NCBI RefSeq assembly: GCF_905221025.1
Contig: NZ_CAJNBL010000041.1
Span: 1 to 64,000, forward strand
From: Candidatus Nitrotoga fabula
GTDB taxonomy: Bacteria; Pseudomonadota; Gammaproteobacteria; Burkholderiales; Gallionellaceae
Length of the DNA stretch: 64,000 bases
Direction of reading: 5' to 3'
The translations under genes and the position numbers were made by a program. Of this stretch, positions 56,241 through 64,000 are shown one piece after another (position 1 is the stretch's first letter; every line of letters starts with the position of its first letter). The notes below the pieces were generated by a model. The model had not been told where the DNA came from. It searched no databases and saw only the letters and a list, made by a program, of their open reading frames with translations.

Positions 56241-56900
56241 ATGACTGAAGGCAGCATGAGCCCTGCAGACCCGTTTTCCCCTGCCGTTTCTCATCTGGCA
56301 GCCCTGGATCCGGACTGGAAATGTCTGATTGCCCGGGTCGGGCGCTGCGGACTGAAACCCCGGCCGGAGCGGGAACCGTACGAGGCACTGGTCCGGGCAG
56401 TGGCTTACCAGCAATTGCATGCACGGGCCGCAGAATCGATTCTTGCACGTTTTCTGGCGCTGTACCCGGATGGGTCTTTCCCGTTGCCGGAATACCTGCT
56501 GGCGACTGATGTCAGTCTGCTGCGTGCCTGTGGTTTTTCGACCGCGAAGGCCATAACTTTGCGTGGGATTGCAGAAGGCGCGCTTTCCGGTATCGTGCCG
56601 TCCCGAGACGCTGCACAGGCCATGACCGATGAAGAGTTGATTCATACGCTGGTAACGCTACGTGGTATCGGCCGCTGGACGGTTGAGATGTTCCTGATTC
56701 ATACCCTGGGGCGCCCAGATGTTCTGCCGGTTCAGGATTTCGGCGTGCGCGAAGGTTGGCGGGTGCTGAAGCATCTGCCTAGGCAGCCGCTTCCGGCGGA
56801 ACTCTCCAGGATCGGGCAGGCCTGGAGTCCATATCGTTCCGTGGCAACCTGGTATCTGTGGCAGGCTGCAGAGCTTTTTAAACGCAGCAAGGTGGCTTGA
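56241..56900 (+). CDS. alkA: DNA-3-methyladenine glycosylase, AlkA-like (HhH-GPD)
   Basis: A base-excision enzyme that releases alkylated purines. 219 residues: shorter than E. coli AlkA (282) because the N-terminal TBP-like domain is absent. The HhH-GPD core is visible: VAYQQLHARAA near 54-64, helix-hairpin-helix LRGIGRWTVEMFL (140-152) and the catalytic aspartate in VLPVQDFGVREG (D166). It follows alkB with two bases between, so the two are almost certainly co-transcribed and cover different alkylation lesions. Confidence 0.92.
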   Translation: MTEGSMSPADPFSPAVSHLAALDPDWKCLIARVGRCGLKPRPEREPYEALVRAVAYQQLHARAAESILARFLALYPDGSFPLPEYLLATDVSLLRACGFSTAKAITLRGIAEGALSGIVPSRDAAQAMTDEELIHTLVTLRGIGRWTVEMFLIHTLGRPDVLPVQDFGVREGWRVLKHLPRQPLPAELSRIGQAWSPYRSVATWYLWQAAELFKRSKVA

Positions 56901-56966
56901 CTTTATTAGGAATGGTTCTCGAAAAATTCATATATTATAGCAATATCAAAATATTAATGATGTTTG

Positions 56967-58370
56967 TTATAATTTTATGTCAAGTTGATTTGTGTTTTGG
57001 TCCGGCTCAAACCATGAGAGTTTTTCCCTGAGTTGCACCACCCCGCCTATGATGATCAGTGTGGGGGCTTTCAGTTTTGCGGCCTTGGCTTTTTCTGGCA
57101 GTGTGGCTAGTGTGCCGGTGACCACACGCTGGTTGCAGGTGGTTCCCTGCTGCACAATGGCGGCAGGCGTGGATTCCGGAGAGCCGTGCTCAATCAGCCT
57201 GGAACAGATGGTTTCCAGCCCATGCAAGCCCATGTATACCACGACGGTCTGATTGGGGCGTGCCAGCACTTCCCAGTCGAGATCCATGCTGCCATCCTTC
57301 AGGTGGCCGGTTACAAAAATACAGGACTGCGCATGATCCCTGTGCGTGAGGGGTATCCCGGCATAGGCCGCCACACCCGATGCAGCGGTGATGCCGGGTA
57401 CGACCTGAAAATTGATTTTGCATTCGGACAGCGTTTCAATTTCTTCTCCCCCCCGGCCGAATATGAAGGGGTCTCCCCCTTTCAGCCGCAGTACTCGTTT
57501 CCCCTGCCTTGCCAGCCTGACCATGAGCTCGTTGATGCTTTCCTGCGGCATGCTGTGGTTGCTGCGCATTTTTCCGACAAAAATCCTATGGGCGTCGCGC
57601 CGCGTCATTTCCAGCACTGGCTTTGAAACCAGATTGTCATACAGCACTACATCCGCCATCTGCATCAGCCGCAGTGCACGGAAGGTGAGCAGATCCGGCG
57701 CACCGGAGCCTGCGCCGACCAGAAACACCTCTCCGGCACATGCATGATTGCTGTTTTGCAGCTTGTCCAACAGCATGGATTCAGCCGATTGTTCGTCTCC
57801 GGAAAAAATCTTTTCGGCAACCGGGCCTTCCAGTACGTTTTCCCAGAATATCCTGCGGTTGCCGTCATGGCGGATGCGTTCCCTGACCTTCTGTCGGAAT
57901 CTGGCGGCAAAGGCAGCTAGCCGTCCGTATCCCGGGGGAATCAGTGCTTCCAGTTTTGCCCTCAGCATCCTTGCCAGGATGGGGGCCGCCCCTCCGGTTG
58001 AAAAGGCTACCACAAGGGGGGATCGATCCAGTATGGCTGGCATGATGAAGGTACACAGCTCCGGATTATCAACCACATTGACCGGCAGTTTTCTTTTTCT
58101 GGCTTCCATCGAAACTTCCTTGTTGACCGTGGCGTCATCGGTGGCGGCGATTACCAGTGTGGCATCGTGCAGGTGTGCGACCTGAAACGGTTCTGGCAGA
58201 TGCCGGATTGTGGCAAGTTCATTGAATGCTGCACACAGTTCAGGCGAAACTACCGTTACTGCCGCCCCTGCCTGTAGTAGTACGGAAACCTTTCTGAATG
58301 CAACTTCCCCACCTCCGACGACGAGGCAGGGGCTGTTCTTCAGGTTTAGAAAAATCGGGAAAAAGTCCAT
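56967..58370 (-). CDS. cysG: Siroheme synthase (CysG, fused)
   Basis: A 467-residue fusion enzyme that makes siroheme from uroporphyrinogen III for sulfite and nitrite reductases. The N-terminal half (1-205) is the dehydrogenase/ferrochelatase with the NAD-binding [11 protein letters not shown] (16-26) and the catalytic aspartate region [13 protein letters not shown]. The C-terminal half (from about 215) is the SAM-dependent methyltransferase with [39 protein letters not shown] and [22 protein letters not shown]-type motifs. It converges on alkA; the cysteine-pathway partners are not in the window. Confidence 0.95.
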   Translation of the reverse strand: MDFFPIFLNLKNSPCLVVGGGEVAFRKVSVLLQAGAAVTVVSPELCAAFNELATIRHLPEPFQVAHLHDATLVIAATDDATVNKEVSMEARKRKLPVNVVDNPELCTFIMPAILDRSPLVVAFSTGGAAPILARMLRAKLEALIPPGYGRLAAFAARFRQKVRERIRHDGNRRIFWENVLEGPVAEKIFSGDEQSAESMLLDKLQNSNHACAGEVFLVGAGSGAPDLLTFRALRLMQMADVVLYDNLVSKPVLEMTRRDAHRIFVGKMRSNHSMPQESINELMVRLARQGKRVLRLKGGDPFIFGRGGEEIETLSECKINFQVVPGITAASGVAAYAGIPLTHRDHAQSCIFVTGHLKDGSMDLDWEVLARPNQTVVVYMGLHGLETICSRLIEHGSPESTPAAIVQQGTTCNQRVVTGTLATLPEKAKAAKLKAPTLIIIGGVVQLREKLSWFEPDQNTNQLDIKL

Positions 58371-58797
58371 TTAAGGCAGGGTTTCTGGTAAAAGTGGATG
58401 CAGGTTGGATCAGTATGGTTAAATTTAACCATGAAAATAAAATTTTTTCTGGCAAGGAATCCTGTTGCACTGGATCTTGGGAAAAAAGTTGCCGTTTCGT
58501 CGTTCCATCAGGTTTCAGGGGATTGTAAGGGGCTGAGTAGTATGCAGTCCCTTGTAATCAATCGGTTTACACCGGCAAACGATCCGCCTCATTGCCCTGT
58601 CGTCATTATGCTGAAATATTTTGTGAATATCATGAACATGAAGCTTAGAGGCCTTTTGATTGTATGGCAATTCCTTGTTTGTTGCGGCCATTGCTTCTGG
58701 TGGGAATCAACCGGCCTAAAACAGACATAGTTTTCTCTATGGAACTTGTGAGAAAGGTGATTGCCGAATAGAAAAACTGTTTTAACAGGAGGTTAAG
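58371..58797. other. Divergent spacer between cysG and the small membrane ORF
   Basis: About 430 bases. Overlapping plus-strand frames across 58298-58730 have no family features and no ribosome-binding sites. The promoters of cysG (leftward) and of the small ORF and guanidine exporter (rightward) should lie here; I cannot fix them. Confidence 0.4.
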
Positions 58798-58923
58798 ATG
58801 AATATTGGAGGAATGACTTTAAATTTAACCAATGCAACTGTTTCTGTGCTTGTGATCGTAGCCGTTGTTGTATACACCTGGTTTACCCAAGACAGGGATA
58901 CCATTGATGACAGGGATCATTGA
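58798..58923 (+). CDS. 41-residue single-helix membrane protein upstream of the guanidine riboswitch
   Basis: A short frame with an excellent ribosome-binding site (ACAGGAGG, six bases before the ATG). It begins MNIGGMTLNLTNATVS, has one hydrophobic helix (VSVLVIVAVVVYTWF, about 16-30) and ends with a charged tail QDRDTIDDRDH. The layout suggests an inner-membrane peptide with a cytoplasmic acidic tail. It is not a family I know. It lies 40 bp before the guanidine-II riboswitch of the exporter gene, so it would be transcribed with it but outside its control. Confidence 0.6.
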   Translation: MNIGGMTLNLTNATVSVLVIVAVVVYTWFTQDRDTIDDRDH

Positions 58924-58934
58924 GGCATGCCTCA
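58921..58934. repeat. Perfect palindrome at the end of the small ORF
   Basis: TGAGGCATGCCTCA is a 14-bp perfect palindrome whose first three bases are the stop codon of the small ORF. It could form a short hairpin in RNA or be a dimeric operator; no T-run follows, so it is not a standard terminator. Confidence 0.5.
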
Positions 58935-58963
58935 TGAATGCCCATTTGATAAACTGCCTGTCA

Positions 58964-59021
58964 GGAGGACGACCTCCGGCATCTAGCAGTTAAGATGAAT
59001 CCGCATCCCGGGACGGCCCGG
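58964..59021 (+). ncRNA. Guanidine-II (mini-ykkC) riboswitch
   Basis: Two small hairpins share the hallmark ACGR loop. P1 (58964-58977) is GGAGG-ACGA-CCTCC and P2 (59008-59021) is CCGGG-ACGG-CCCGG, both with perfect 5-bp stems and a 30-base linker. This is the guanidine-II class, where guanidinium lets the two loops dock. The exporter gene's Shine-Dalgarno GGAGG (59038-59042) lies 16 bases after P2 and is identical to the 5' arm of P1. So without guanidine the 3' arm of P1 (CCTCC) can pair with and hide the Shine-Dalgarno; with guanidine it is held in P1. Loop class and position are seen; the switching model is inference. Confidence 0.9.
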
Positions 59022-59046
59022 CCTACAATTTTCCTATGGAGGGCTT

Positions 59047-59367
59047 ATGGCTTGGGTTTGTTTGTATATCGCCGGGGTGCTTGAGGTTGTTTGGGCCTAT
59101 TCAATGAAACTGTCGGCAGGATTCACCCGGTTCCTGCCTTCCACCGTTACTGTTGTAACAATGATGGCCAGTTTTGCCCTGTTGTCGATCTCGATGCGGA
59201 CGTTGCCGCTCGGTACAGCGTATACCATTTGGACGGGAATTGGCGCTCTTGGAGCATTTGCTTCTGGAATCCTTTTCCTTGGGGAACCAGTGAACGGACT
59301 GCGTATCCTGGCTGCCGCGTTGATTGTTAGTGGTATTGTGTTGATGAAATTGTCTTCAACGTACTAA
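59047..59367 (+). CDS. gdx: SMR-family guanidinium exporter (Gdx/SugE)
   Basis: A 106-residue, four-helix small multidrug resistance protein that works as an antiparallel dimer. GVLEVVWAYSMK carries E13, the proton/substrate-binding residue, and TAYTIWTGIGALGAF-type helix 3 sequence with W is that of the SugE/Gdx branch rather than the EmrE drug-pump branch. Gdx proteins swap guanidinium for protons. The guanidine-II riboswitch directly upstream fixes the substrate far better than the sequence alone. Ribosome-binding site GGAGGG is four to nine bases before the ATG. Confidence 0.93.
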   Translation: MAWVCLYIAGVLEVVWAYSMKLSAGFTRFLPSTVTVVTMMASFALLSISMRTLPLGTAYTIWTGIGALGAFASGILFLGEPVNGLRILAAALIVSGIVLMKLSSTY

Positions 59368-59527
59368 ATTGTTAGGGATCAATTTTCTTAAAACACGGGA
59401 AACGGAATACAGTCCGAGGGTGTTGGTGTGGGATTAGACTAAAAAAGCCACAATCGAATTAGATGCTCATGTTTTTTATTGTGTATCATATAAAGTTCGA
59501 CGGATATCAATACTGAATGCGGTGTAT

Positions 59528-60289
59528 ATGTATACGGAACATCCGGAGTTTGAGCCACCTGAAAACGAAGAAGTCAAGGTATGGCGATATATGGATTTTA
59601 CAAAATTCGTATCACTTATTGATACTCAGCGCCTATACTTTGCTAGAGCTGATAAATTCGTCGATCCATTTGAAGGATCCTTGCCTAGAAAGAATGCGCA
59701 TGCACGATTTATGCCATTGGCATCACCTGATATGTCGCTAGGTGAGATCAATGCGCTTCTTGATTTGAAAAATCAGTTGAGGGACATAACGCGTCACTAT
59801 AAGAAATTTGTGGCCATTAACTGTTGGCATGCAAATGGACACGAATCTGCGGCAATGTGGAAACTATATTTAAAAAGTAACGAGGGGATAGCCATTCAAT
59901 CCACATATAAAAGATTACGCGATTCCATTATCGATGACAGACAAGTTTATCTTGGCAAAGTCAAGTATATCGATTATGAAAACGATGTAATAAGAAGCGA
60001 CAATATGCTTGCTCCATATATGCACAAACGCAAAAGCTTTGAGCACGAACGCGAAATCAGAGCGGTAGTGAGAATTCCTTGGACGACAACAGATATCAAG
60101 ATTACAGAACAAGAGCCTGTAGATCATGGAATTCAAATCAGGATTAATATCGAATCGTTAATTGAGAAAATTTATATTGCCCCGGGCACGCCAAAATGGT
60201 TTATTGATTTAGTTAGCGCTGTAATTAAACGTTATAGCTGCACATTTAAAGTAGTTCAATCAAAACTCGATGAGCAGCCTGTTTTTTAA
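59528..60289 (+). CDS. DUF2971-family protein
   Basis: About 253 residues, AT-rich compared with its surroundings. The pattern WRYMDFTKFVSLIDTQRLYFARADKFVDPFEGS near the N-terminus, CWHANGHESAAMWKLY in the middle and HEREIRAVVR near residue 175 fits the DUF2971 family, whose function is unknown; members are scattered and often in mobile or defence-rich DNA. GTG (59522) and ATG (59528) are alternative starts. It stands alone, flanked by non-coding DNA and an integrase-like fragment, beside the 3' end of a tRNA-Leu gene. Composition and place suggest horizontal transfer. Confidence 0.75.
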   Translation: MYTEHPEFEPPENEEVKVWRYMDFTKFVSLIDTQRLYFARADKFVDPFEGSLPRKNAHARFMPLASPDMSLGEINALLDLKNQLRDITRHYKKFVAINCWHANGHESAAMWKLYLKSNEGIAIQSTYKRLRDSIIDDRQVYLGKVKYIDYENDVIRSDNMLAPYMHKRKSFEHEREIRAVVRIPWTTTDIKITEQEPVDHGIQIRINIESLIEKIYIAPGTPKWFIDLVSAVIKRYSCTFKVVQSKLDEQPVF

Positions 60290-60425
60290 AAATTCCGCAA
60301 TTAATCTGCCAATACATATTTTATCAATCCGGTAACGCCGCAACATTCCTATATCCGAGGCGTTGCCCATACTTGAGCCATACGTTTGGACAAATCAATA
60401 TCCGTCCGTCTTTAATGAAAAGATT

Positions 60426-60599
60426 TCACCAACCCGCATGGTCAATAGTTTGCTGTGCTACCCATGCGTTTGTTTCTGCTTTGGTGCGGAAGGTTGGAGA
60501 CAGGAAATGGCCGTCAATGCATATGCAGGCACGGTATGTCTGGCCTCGATCTTTATAGGCGACATGTATTCGGCCACTTTTGGGGAAAAGCGCACCATA
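60426..60599 (-). pseudogene. Integrase-arm-like fragment without a start codon
   Basis: On the minus strand 57 codons stay open between a TAA upstream and a TGA at 60426-60428, with no ATG, GTG or TTG to start it. The peptide reads VAYKDRGQTYRACICIDG and then HFLSPTFRTKAETNAWVAQQ. This resembles the small arm-site DNA-binding domain (AP2-like) at the N-terminus of phage and island tyrosine integrases, where a three-strand sheet ends in TFxTKxEAxxW. The catalytic domain is absent. It lies about 100 bp from the 3' end of tRNA-Leu, where an integrase would act. The assignment is by pattern only. Confidence 0.4.
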
Positions 60600-60700
60600 T
60601 TAAAAGCAAAGGAATGCTACGGTTTGTCTTGATGAAACGATGCTAAGTGCATTATTTCATTAATTTTGAATTAATTTGCTACAGGGTGCTATACTGTCTT

Positions 60701-60785
60701 TGGTGCCCAGAAGAGGACTCGAACCTCCACACCTTGCGGCACACGGACCTGAACCGTGCGCGTCTACCAATTCCGCCATCTGGGC
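60701..60785 (-). tRNA. tRNA-Leu (anticodon CAG)
   Basis: Read on the minus strand it is an 85-nt class II tRNA with encoded CCA (60701-60703). The acceptor GCCCAGA pairs with TCTGGGC, the anticodon stem-loop is CACGGTTCAGGTCCGTG (anticodon CAG), there is a long variable arm, and the T arm contains GGTTCGAGTCC. Its 3' end points at the AT-rich islet with the DUF2971 gene. Confidence 0.95.
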
Positions 60786-60816
60786 AAAAAACATGCTTTG
60801 CTTCTCAAGGGCGCAC

Positions 60817-60845
60817 AAGTTAATCGTTTAAAGGTTTTCTGTCAA
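60817..60845 (-). promoter_or_regulatory. Sigma-70 promoter of tRNA-Leu(CAG), overlapping the rnr start
   Basis: On the minus strand a perfect TTGACA (60840-60845) and TAACTT (60817-60822) are exactly 17 bp apart, and the -10 box ends about 31 bp before the mature tRNA. The -35 box shares its first base with the A of the rnr ATG on the other strand, so tRNA transcription and rnr translation signals occupy the same DNA. Confidence 0.65.
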
Positions 60846-63091
60846 TGACTAATAAGAAAAAAAATATCCGCGAGCTCGATCCATTCCTGGAACGTGAGCG
60901 CGGGCAGTATGAACATCCGTTGCCAAGCCGTGAATTTGTCCTGCAATTATTGGAGGAGCAGGGAGTTCCGGTTGCAGAGGAAGATCTTTGCAAAATGTTG
61001 CATATTCATGAGCATGAGCTGGAATTATTCTTGCGGCGCCTGCGCGCGATGGAACGTGATGGCCAGATCATGCGCAATCGCAGGCGGGCGATCTGCGTGA
61101 TGGACAAGCTTGATCTGATCAAGGGTAAGGTGCAGGGCCACCCGGACGGATTCGGCTTCCTGATCCCGGATGATGGTAGCCCCGACCTGATGCTGAGCGC
61201 CAAGGAGATGCACAAGGTGCTGCATGGCGATACAGTGGTGGTCCGTGAAACCGGGATGGACCGGCGCGGGCGCCGCGAAGCCAGTATTGTAGAAGTGCTG
61301 GAGCATGCCACGAACCGTCTGGTCGGGCGGTTGTATGAAGAGCATGGCATTCAGTTCGTGGTGGCCGAAAATCGCCGTATCAGCCAGGATATTCTGGTTG
61401 CCCCGGGAGAACATGGCGGGGCAAAGGCGGGGCAGGTGGTGATGCTGGAGATTCTGCAGCAGCCCAGCAAGCATGCCCAGCCGATCGGGCGTATCGTGCA
61501 GGTTCTGGGCAATTATGCGGACCCGGGCATGGAAATCGAGATTGCGCTGCGCAAGCATGACCTGCCGCATGAGTTTCTAACCAAGACCAGACGTCAGGCT
61601 CAAAATACTCCTTCCCAGGTGTTGCCGGAAGACTATGACGGGCGCGAAGATTTGCGCGCGCTGCCCCTGGTTACCATAGACGGCGAGACGGCGCGGGATT
61701 TCGATGATGCGGTATATTGCGAGCCGGTTGCCGCCGGCTTTCGCCTGGTGGTGGCCATTGCGGATGTCAGCCATTATGTCAGCCCTGGAGACGCGCTGGA
61801 CAAAGAGGCGCTGGACCGTGGCAATTCGGTGTATTTCCCGCGGCGCGTGATCCCGATGCTGCCGGAAGAGTTGTCTAACGGCATCTGCTCGCTCAATCCG
61901 GATGTGGAGCGCCTGTGCATGGTATGCGACATGCAGATCAGCGCGCAGGGCGAAATCGAATCCTACCGATTTTATCCTGCGGTCATGCGCTCGCATGCGC
62001 GCATGACCTACACCGAGGTGGCGGCAATGCTGGAAGATCCGCAGTGTGCCTCCGCGCAAAAATTTTCCTCCGTGCTGCCGCACGTTCGCCAGCTGCACAT
62101 CTTGTTCCAAACGCTGTTGCAATCTCGCGAGAAACGCGGCGCAATCGATTTCGAGACGATTGAAACGCAAATGATGTTCAATGATCAGGGCAAGATCGAG
62201 CGTATTGTTCCGGTGGTGCGCAATGATGCGCATCGCCTGATCGAGGAATGCATGCTGGCAGCTAATGTGTGCGCCGCCAGCCTTCTCCGTGAGCGCAAGC
62301 ATGTTGCATTGTACCGTGTGCATGAAGGCCCTACCCCTGAGAAACTGGAGGCGGTGCGCGAGTTTTTCAGGGAATTCGGGCTGGAGCTTGGCGGGGGAGA
62401 AAAGCCGGAGGCAGGGGATTATGCCAGGCTGTTGAAGCAGGTAAAGGGACGGCCCGATGCCGCGCTACTGCAGACCGTGATGCTGCGCTCATTGCGCCAA
62501 GCGCGGTATTGCCCGGAAAATACGGGGCATTTCGGCCTTGGGTATGATGCCTATACGCATTTTACCTCGCCCATCCGGCGCTATCCCGATCTTCTGGTGC
62601 ACCGTGCGATCAAGGCAGTGCTGAATAACAAAAAATATCGGCCCAGGGTGAAGTGGGATGAACTGGGTATGCACTGTTCCCTGACGGAACGGCGGGCAGA
62701 TGACGCCACCCGGGATGTCGAGGCCTGGCTGAAATGCTTCTATATGCGGGATCATCTTGGCAGCTGTTTTGATGGCACCGTTTCGTCGGTAACCGGTTTT
62801 GGCCTTTTTGTAATGCTGGATGAGCTTTACATCGAAGGGCTGGTGCACGTTTCGGAACTGGGCACGGATTATTTTCATTTCGATGCAGCCAAGCACCAGA
62901 TGCTGGGCGAGCGCACTGGCAAGCGTTATCGGCTTGCGGACCGCGTGCGCGTCCAGGTGGTGAGAGTGGATATGGAGAGCACCAAAATCGATTTCGTGCT
63001 GGACGCGCCGGATGAAAAGGTGCCAGAGGTGTCCGATGTATGGGACGCGAAAAAGAAAAAGCCAAAGAAAGGCAAATCACGTAATGGCTGA
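60845..63091 (+). CDS. rnr: Ribonuclease R
   Basis: A 748-residue processive 3'-5' exoribonuclease that degrades structured RNA and defective rRNA. Domains in order: N-terminal winged helix (about 20-85), two cold-shock domains (about 85-230), the RNB catalytic domain with [16 protein letters not shown] (metal aspartates) and RNVHEGPTP-like [14 protein letters not shown], then an S1 domain (about 640-725; [24 protein letters not shown]) and a lysine-rich tail ([13 protein letters not shown]) that helps in RNA unwinding. AAAGG lies about ten bases before the ATG. It overlaps rlmB by eight bases. Confidence 0.96.
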   Translation: MTNKKKNIRELDPFLERERGQYEHPLPSREFVLQLLEEQGVPVAEEDLCKMLHIHEHELELFLRRLRAMERDGQIMRNRRRAICVMDKLDLIKGKVQGHPDGFGFLIPDDGSPDLMLSAKEMHKVLHGDTVVVRETGMDRRGRREASIVEVLEHATNRLVGRLYEEHGIQFVVAENRRISQDILVAPGEHGGAKAGQVVMLEILQQPSKHAQPIGRIVQVLGNYADPGMEIEIALRKHDLPHEFLTKTRRQAQNTPSQVLPEDYDGREDLRALPLVTIDGETARDFDDAVYCEPVAAGFRLVVAIADVSHYVSPGDALDKEALDRGNSVYFPRRVIPMLPEELSNGICSLNPDVERLCMVCDMQISAQGEIESYRFYPAVMRSHARMTYTEVAAMLEDPQCASAQKFSSVLPHVRQLHILFQTLLQSREKRGAIDFETIETQMMFNDQGKIERIVPVVRNDAHRLIEECMLAANVCAASLLRERKHVALYRVHEGPTPEKLEAVREFFREFGLELGGGEKPEAGDYARLLKQVKGRPDAALLQTVMLRSLRQARYCPENTGHFGLGYDAYTHFTSPIRRYPDLLVHRAIKAVLNNKKYRPRVKWDELGMHCSLTERRADDATRDVEAWLKCFYMRDHLGSCFDGTVSSVTGFGLFVMLDELYIEGLVHVSELGTDYFHFDAAKHQMLGERTGKRYRLADRVRVQVVRVDMESTKIDFVLDAPDEKVPEVSDVWDAKKKKPKKGKSRNG

Positions 63092-63821
63092 GACCCGAAT
63101 CATTCACGGTTTTCATGCCGTTACCGCGCGTATACGCCAGCAGGCGGAAAGCGTGCTGGAGCTTTACCTGGATACGCAGCGCCGCGACGCGCGCATTCGC
63201 GATCTGCTGAAGCTGGCGGAGGATCATCATGTGCGGGTAATTCCGGTGGATTCCAGGCGTCTTGACGGTCTGGCAGGAAACGTGTCTCATCAGGGAGTCG
63301 CCGCCCGGGTGAACGCTGCGCAGAGAGTGCGACACCTGGACGACGTACTGGATATCCTAAACGAGCCCGCGTTGCTGCTGGTTCTGGATGGTGTGCAGGA
63401 CCCGCATAACCTGGGTGCCTGCCTGCGCAGCGCGGATGCTTTTGGCGTCCATGCTGTAATTGCACCCAAGGATCGTGCCGTTGGCCTGAATGCCACGGTG
63501 GAAAAGGTTGCCTGTGGCGCTGCGGAAACGGTTCCATACATTACGGTTACCAACCTTGCGCGCACTCTGCGCGAACTGCAGGAACGCGAGATCTGGGTGG
63601 TGGGCGCGGATGGCGCGGCGAAAAAGGACCTTTACGGCTTCCGCCATGCTGGGGGATTGGCCTGGGTGTTGGGGGCGGAGGGGGAAGGCCTGCGCCGCCT
63701 TACCCGCGAGACCTGCGACGAGCTGGTACGCATCCCGATGCTGGGCAGTGTGGAAAGCCTGAATGTATCGGTCAGCGCAGGGATATGCATGTTCGAGTCG
63801 AGAAGGCAGCGCGCAGGGTAA
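63084..63821 (+). CDS. rlmB: 23S rRNA (guanosine-2'-O-)-methyltransferase RlmB
   Basis: A 245-residue SPOUT methyltransferase that methylates the 2'-O of G2251 in the P loop of 23S rRNA. An N-terminal L30e-like domain ([17 protein letters not shown]) leads to the SpoU domain with [23 protein letters not shown] (motif 1), [19 protein letters not shown] (motif 2) and [22 protein letters not shown] (motif 3, forming the knot). The open frame extends upstream, but the ATG at 63084 inside the end of rnr gives the standard start [13 protein letters not shown]. Coupled to rnr. Confidence 0.95.
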   Translation: MAETRIIHGFHAVTARIRQQAESVLELYLDTQRRDARIRDLLKLAEDHHVRVIPVDSRRLDGLAGNVSHQGVAARVNAAQRVRHLDDVLDILNEPALLLVLDGVQDPHNLGACLRSADAFGVHAVIAPKDRAVGLNATVEKVACGAAETVPYITVTNLARTLRELQEREIWVVGADGAAKKDLYGFRHAGGLAWVLGAEGEGLRRLTRETCDELVRIPMLGSVESLNVSVSAGICMFESRRQRAG

Positions 63822-63848
63822 AACCGGGGCGGCGGCATGCATGACCGC

Positions 63849-64000
63849 TCAGCCCAGCATCGCCTTCAGCCGCGCCAGTTTCGCCATCCCTGCATCTTTG
63901 CTGACTTCGGGGGCTTTGCCTGCCTGAGAGATCCCCGTGTGAATGATTTCATCTGCTGGCAGCTCCTGCAGGAAGCGGCTGGGTTCACAAGCCTGCCATT
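63849..64000 (-). CDS. 3' end of a Rep/UvrD-type DNA helicase (partial)
   Basis: Only the last ~50 residues are in the window, entering from the right edge. They read ACEPSRFLQELPADEIIH and end MAKLARLKAMLG. The EPSRF-L-EL segment is the conserved end of motif VI region sequence found in Rep and UvrD helicases. Which of the two it is, and whether the rest is intact, cannot be seen. It converges on rlmB with 27 bases between stops and no evident terminator. Confidence 0.7.
   Translation of the reverse strand, partial: WQACEPSRFLQELPADEIIHTGISQAGKAPEVSKDAGMAKLARLKAMLG

Noticed and set aside
60363-60632. 89-codon plus-strand frame near tRNA-Leu
   Set aside because: The codon-aligned minus strand gives a better protein (integrase-arm-like), so this frame is taken as its shadow.

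Overview
The window reads as the chromosome of a betaproteobacterium, most likely of the order Nitrosomonadales (Nitrosomonas-, Gallionella- or Sideroxydans-like). This is inferred from gene order (rne-rluC-HAD phosphatase-sppA; tpiA-secG-tRNA-Leu-nuoA..N; tgt-yajC-secD-secF; rnr-rlmB), a base composition near 50% GC, and protein character. No 16S gene or lineage-defining metabolic gene lies in the window, so the order-level call is tentative.

Left accessory end (1-4.3 kb). It opens with a GC-rich stretch holding two inverted dif-like (XerC/XerD-type) sites. A BASS-family transporter follows, then the wreck of a defence/addiction locus: a 5' fragment of hsdM, a frameshifted protein gene of unknown function, and a ribbon-helix-helix antitoxin with a Doc toxin broken by one lost base. 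The debris stops at the 3' end of a tRNA-Asn gene, a classic island attachment position.

Core block (4.5-21 kb). aspC and uvrB diverge. A low-molecular-weight tyrosine phosphatase converges on rne across a perfect two-way terminator. Then come rluC, a HAD phosphatase, sppA, tesA facing ybbA-ybbP with start codons that share bases, a PolX-PHP repair polymerase, tpiA and secG.

Respiratory block (21.4-36.6 kb). tRNA-Leu(GAG) precedes a complete 14-gene nuoA-N operon for proton-pumping complex I. It ends at a strong hairpin. The nuoE ribosome-binding site is tandemly duplicated.

Envelope block (36.6-53.2 kb). It holds a Sel1-repeat protein whose reading frame crosses a run of ten G (candidate phase variation), a lemA-TPM-TPM set, a periplasmic YceI protein, tgt-yajC-secDF, a DedA protein and a three-gene heavy-metal RND efflux operon (NodT-type OMF, MFP, CzcA-like pump).

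Right block (53.4-64 kb). It holds a Nudix hydrolase, an ammonium transporter with a clear sigma-54 promoter, an alkB-alkA alkylation-repair pair, cysG, a tiny one-helix membrane protein, a guanidine-II (mini-ykkC) riboswitch controlling an SMR guanidinium exporter, an AT-rich islet (DUF2971 protein plus an integrase-arm-like fragment) abutting the 3' end of tRNA-Leu(CAG), rnr-rlmB, and the 3' end of a Rep/UvrD-type helicase.

Most of the window is ordinary housekeeping. The points that deserve a second look are the paired dif-like sites, the G10 tract, the riboswitch whose P1 arm copies the Shine-Dalgarno, the two tRNA-bounded remnants, and the small membrane ORFs.
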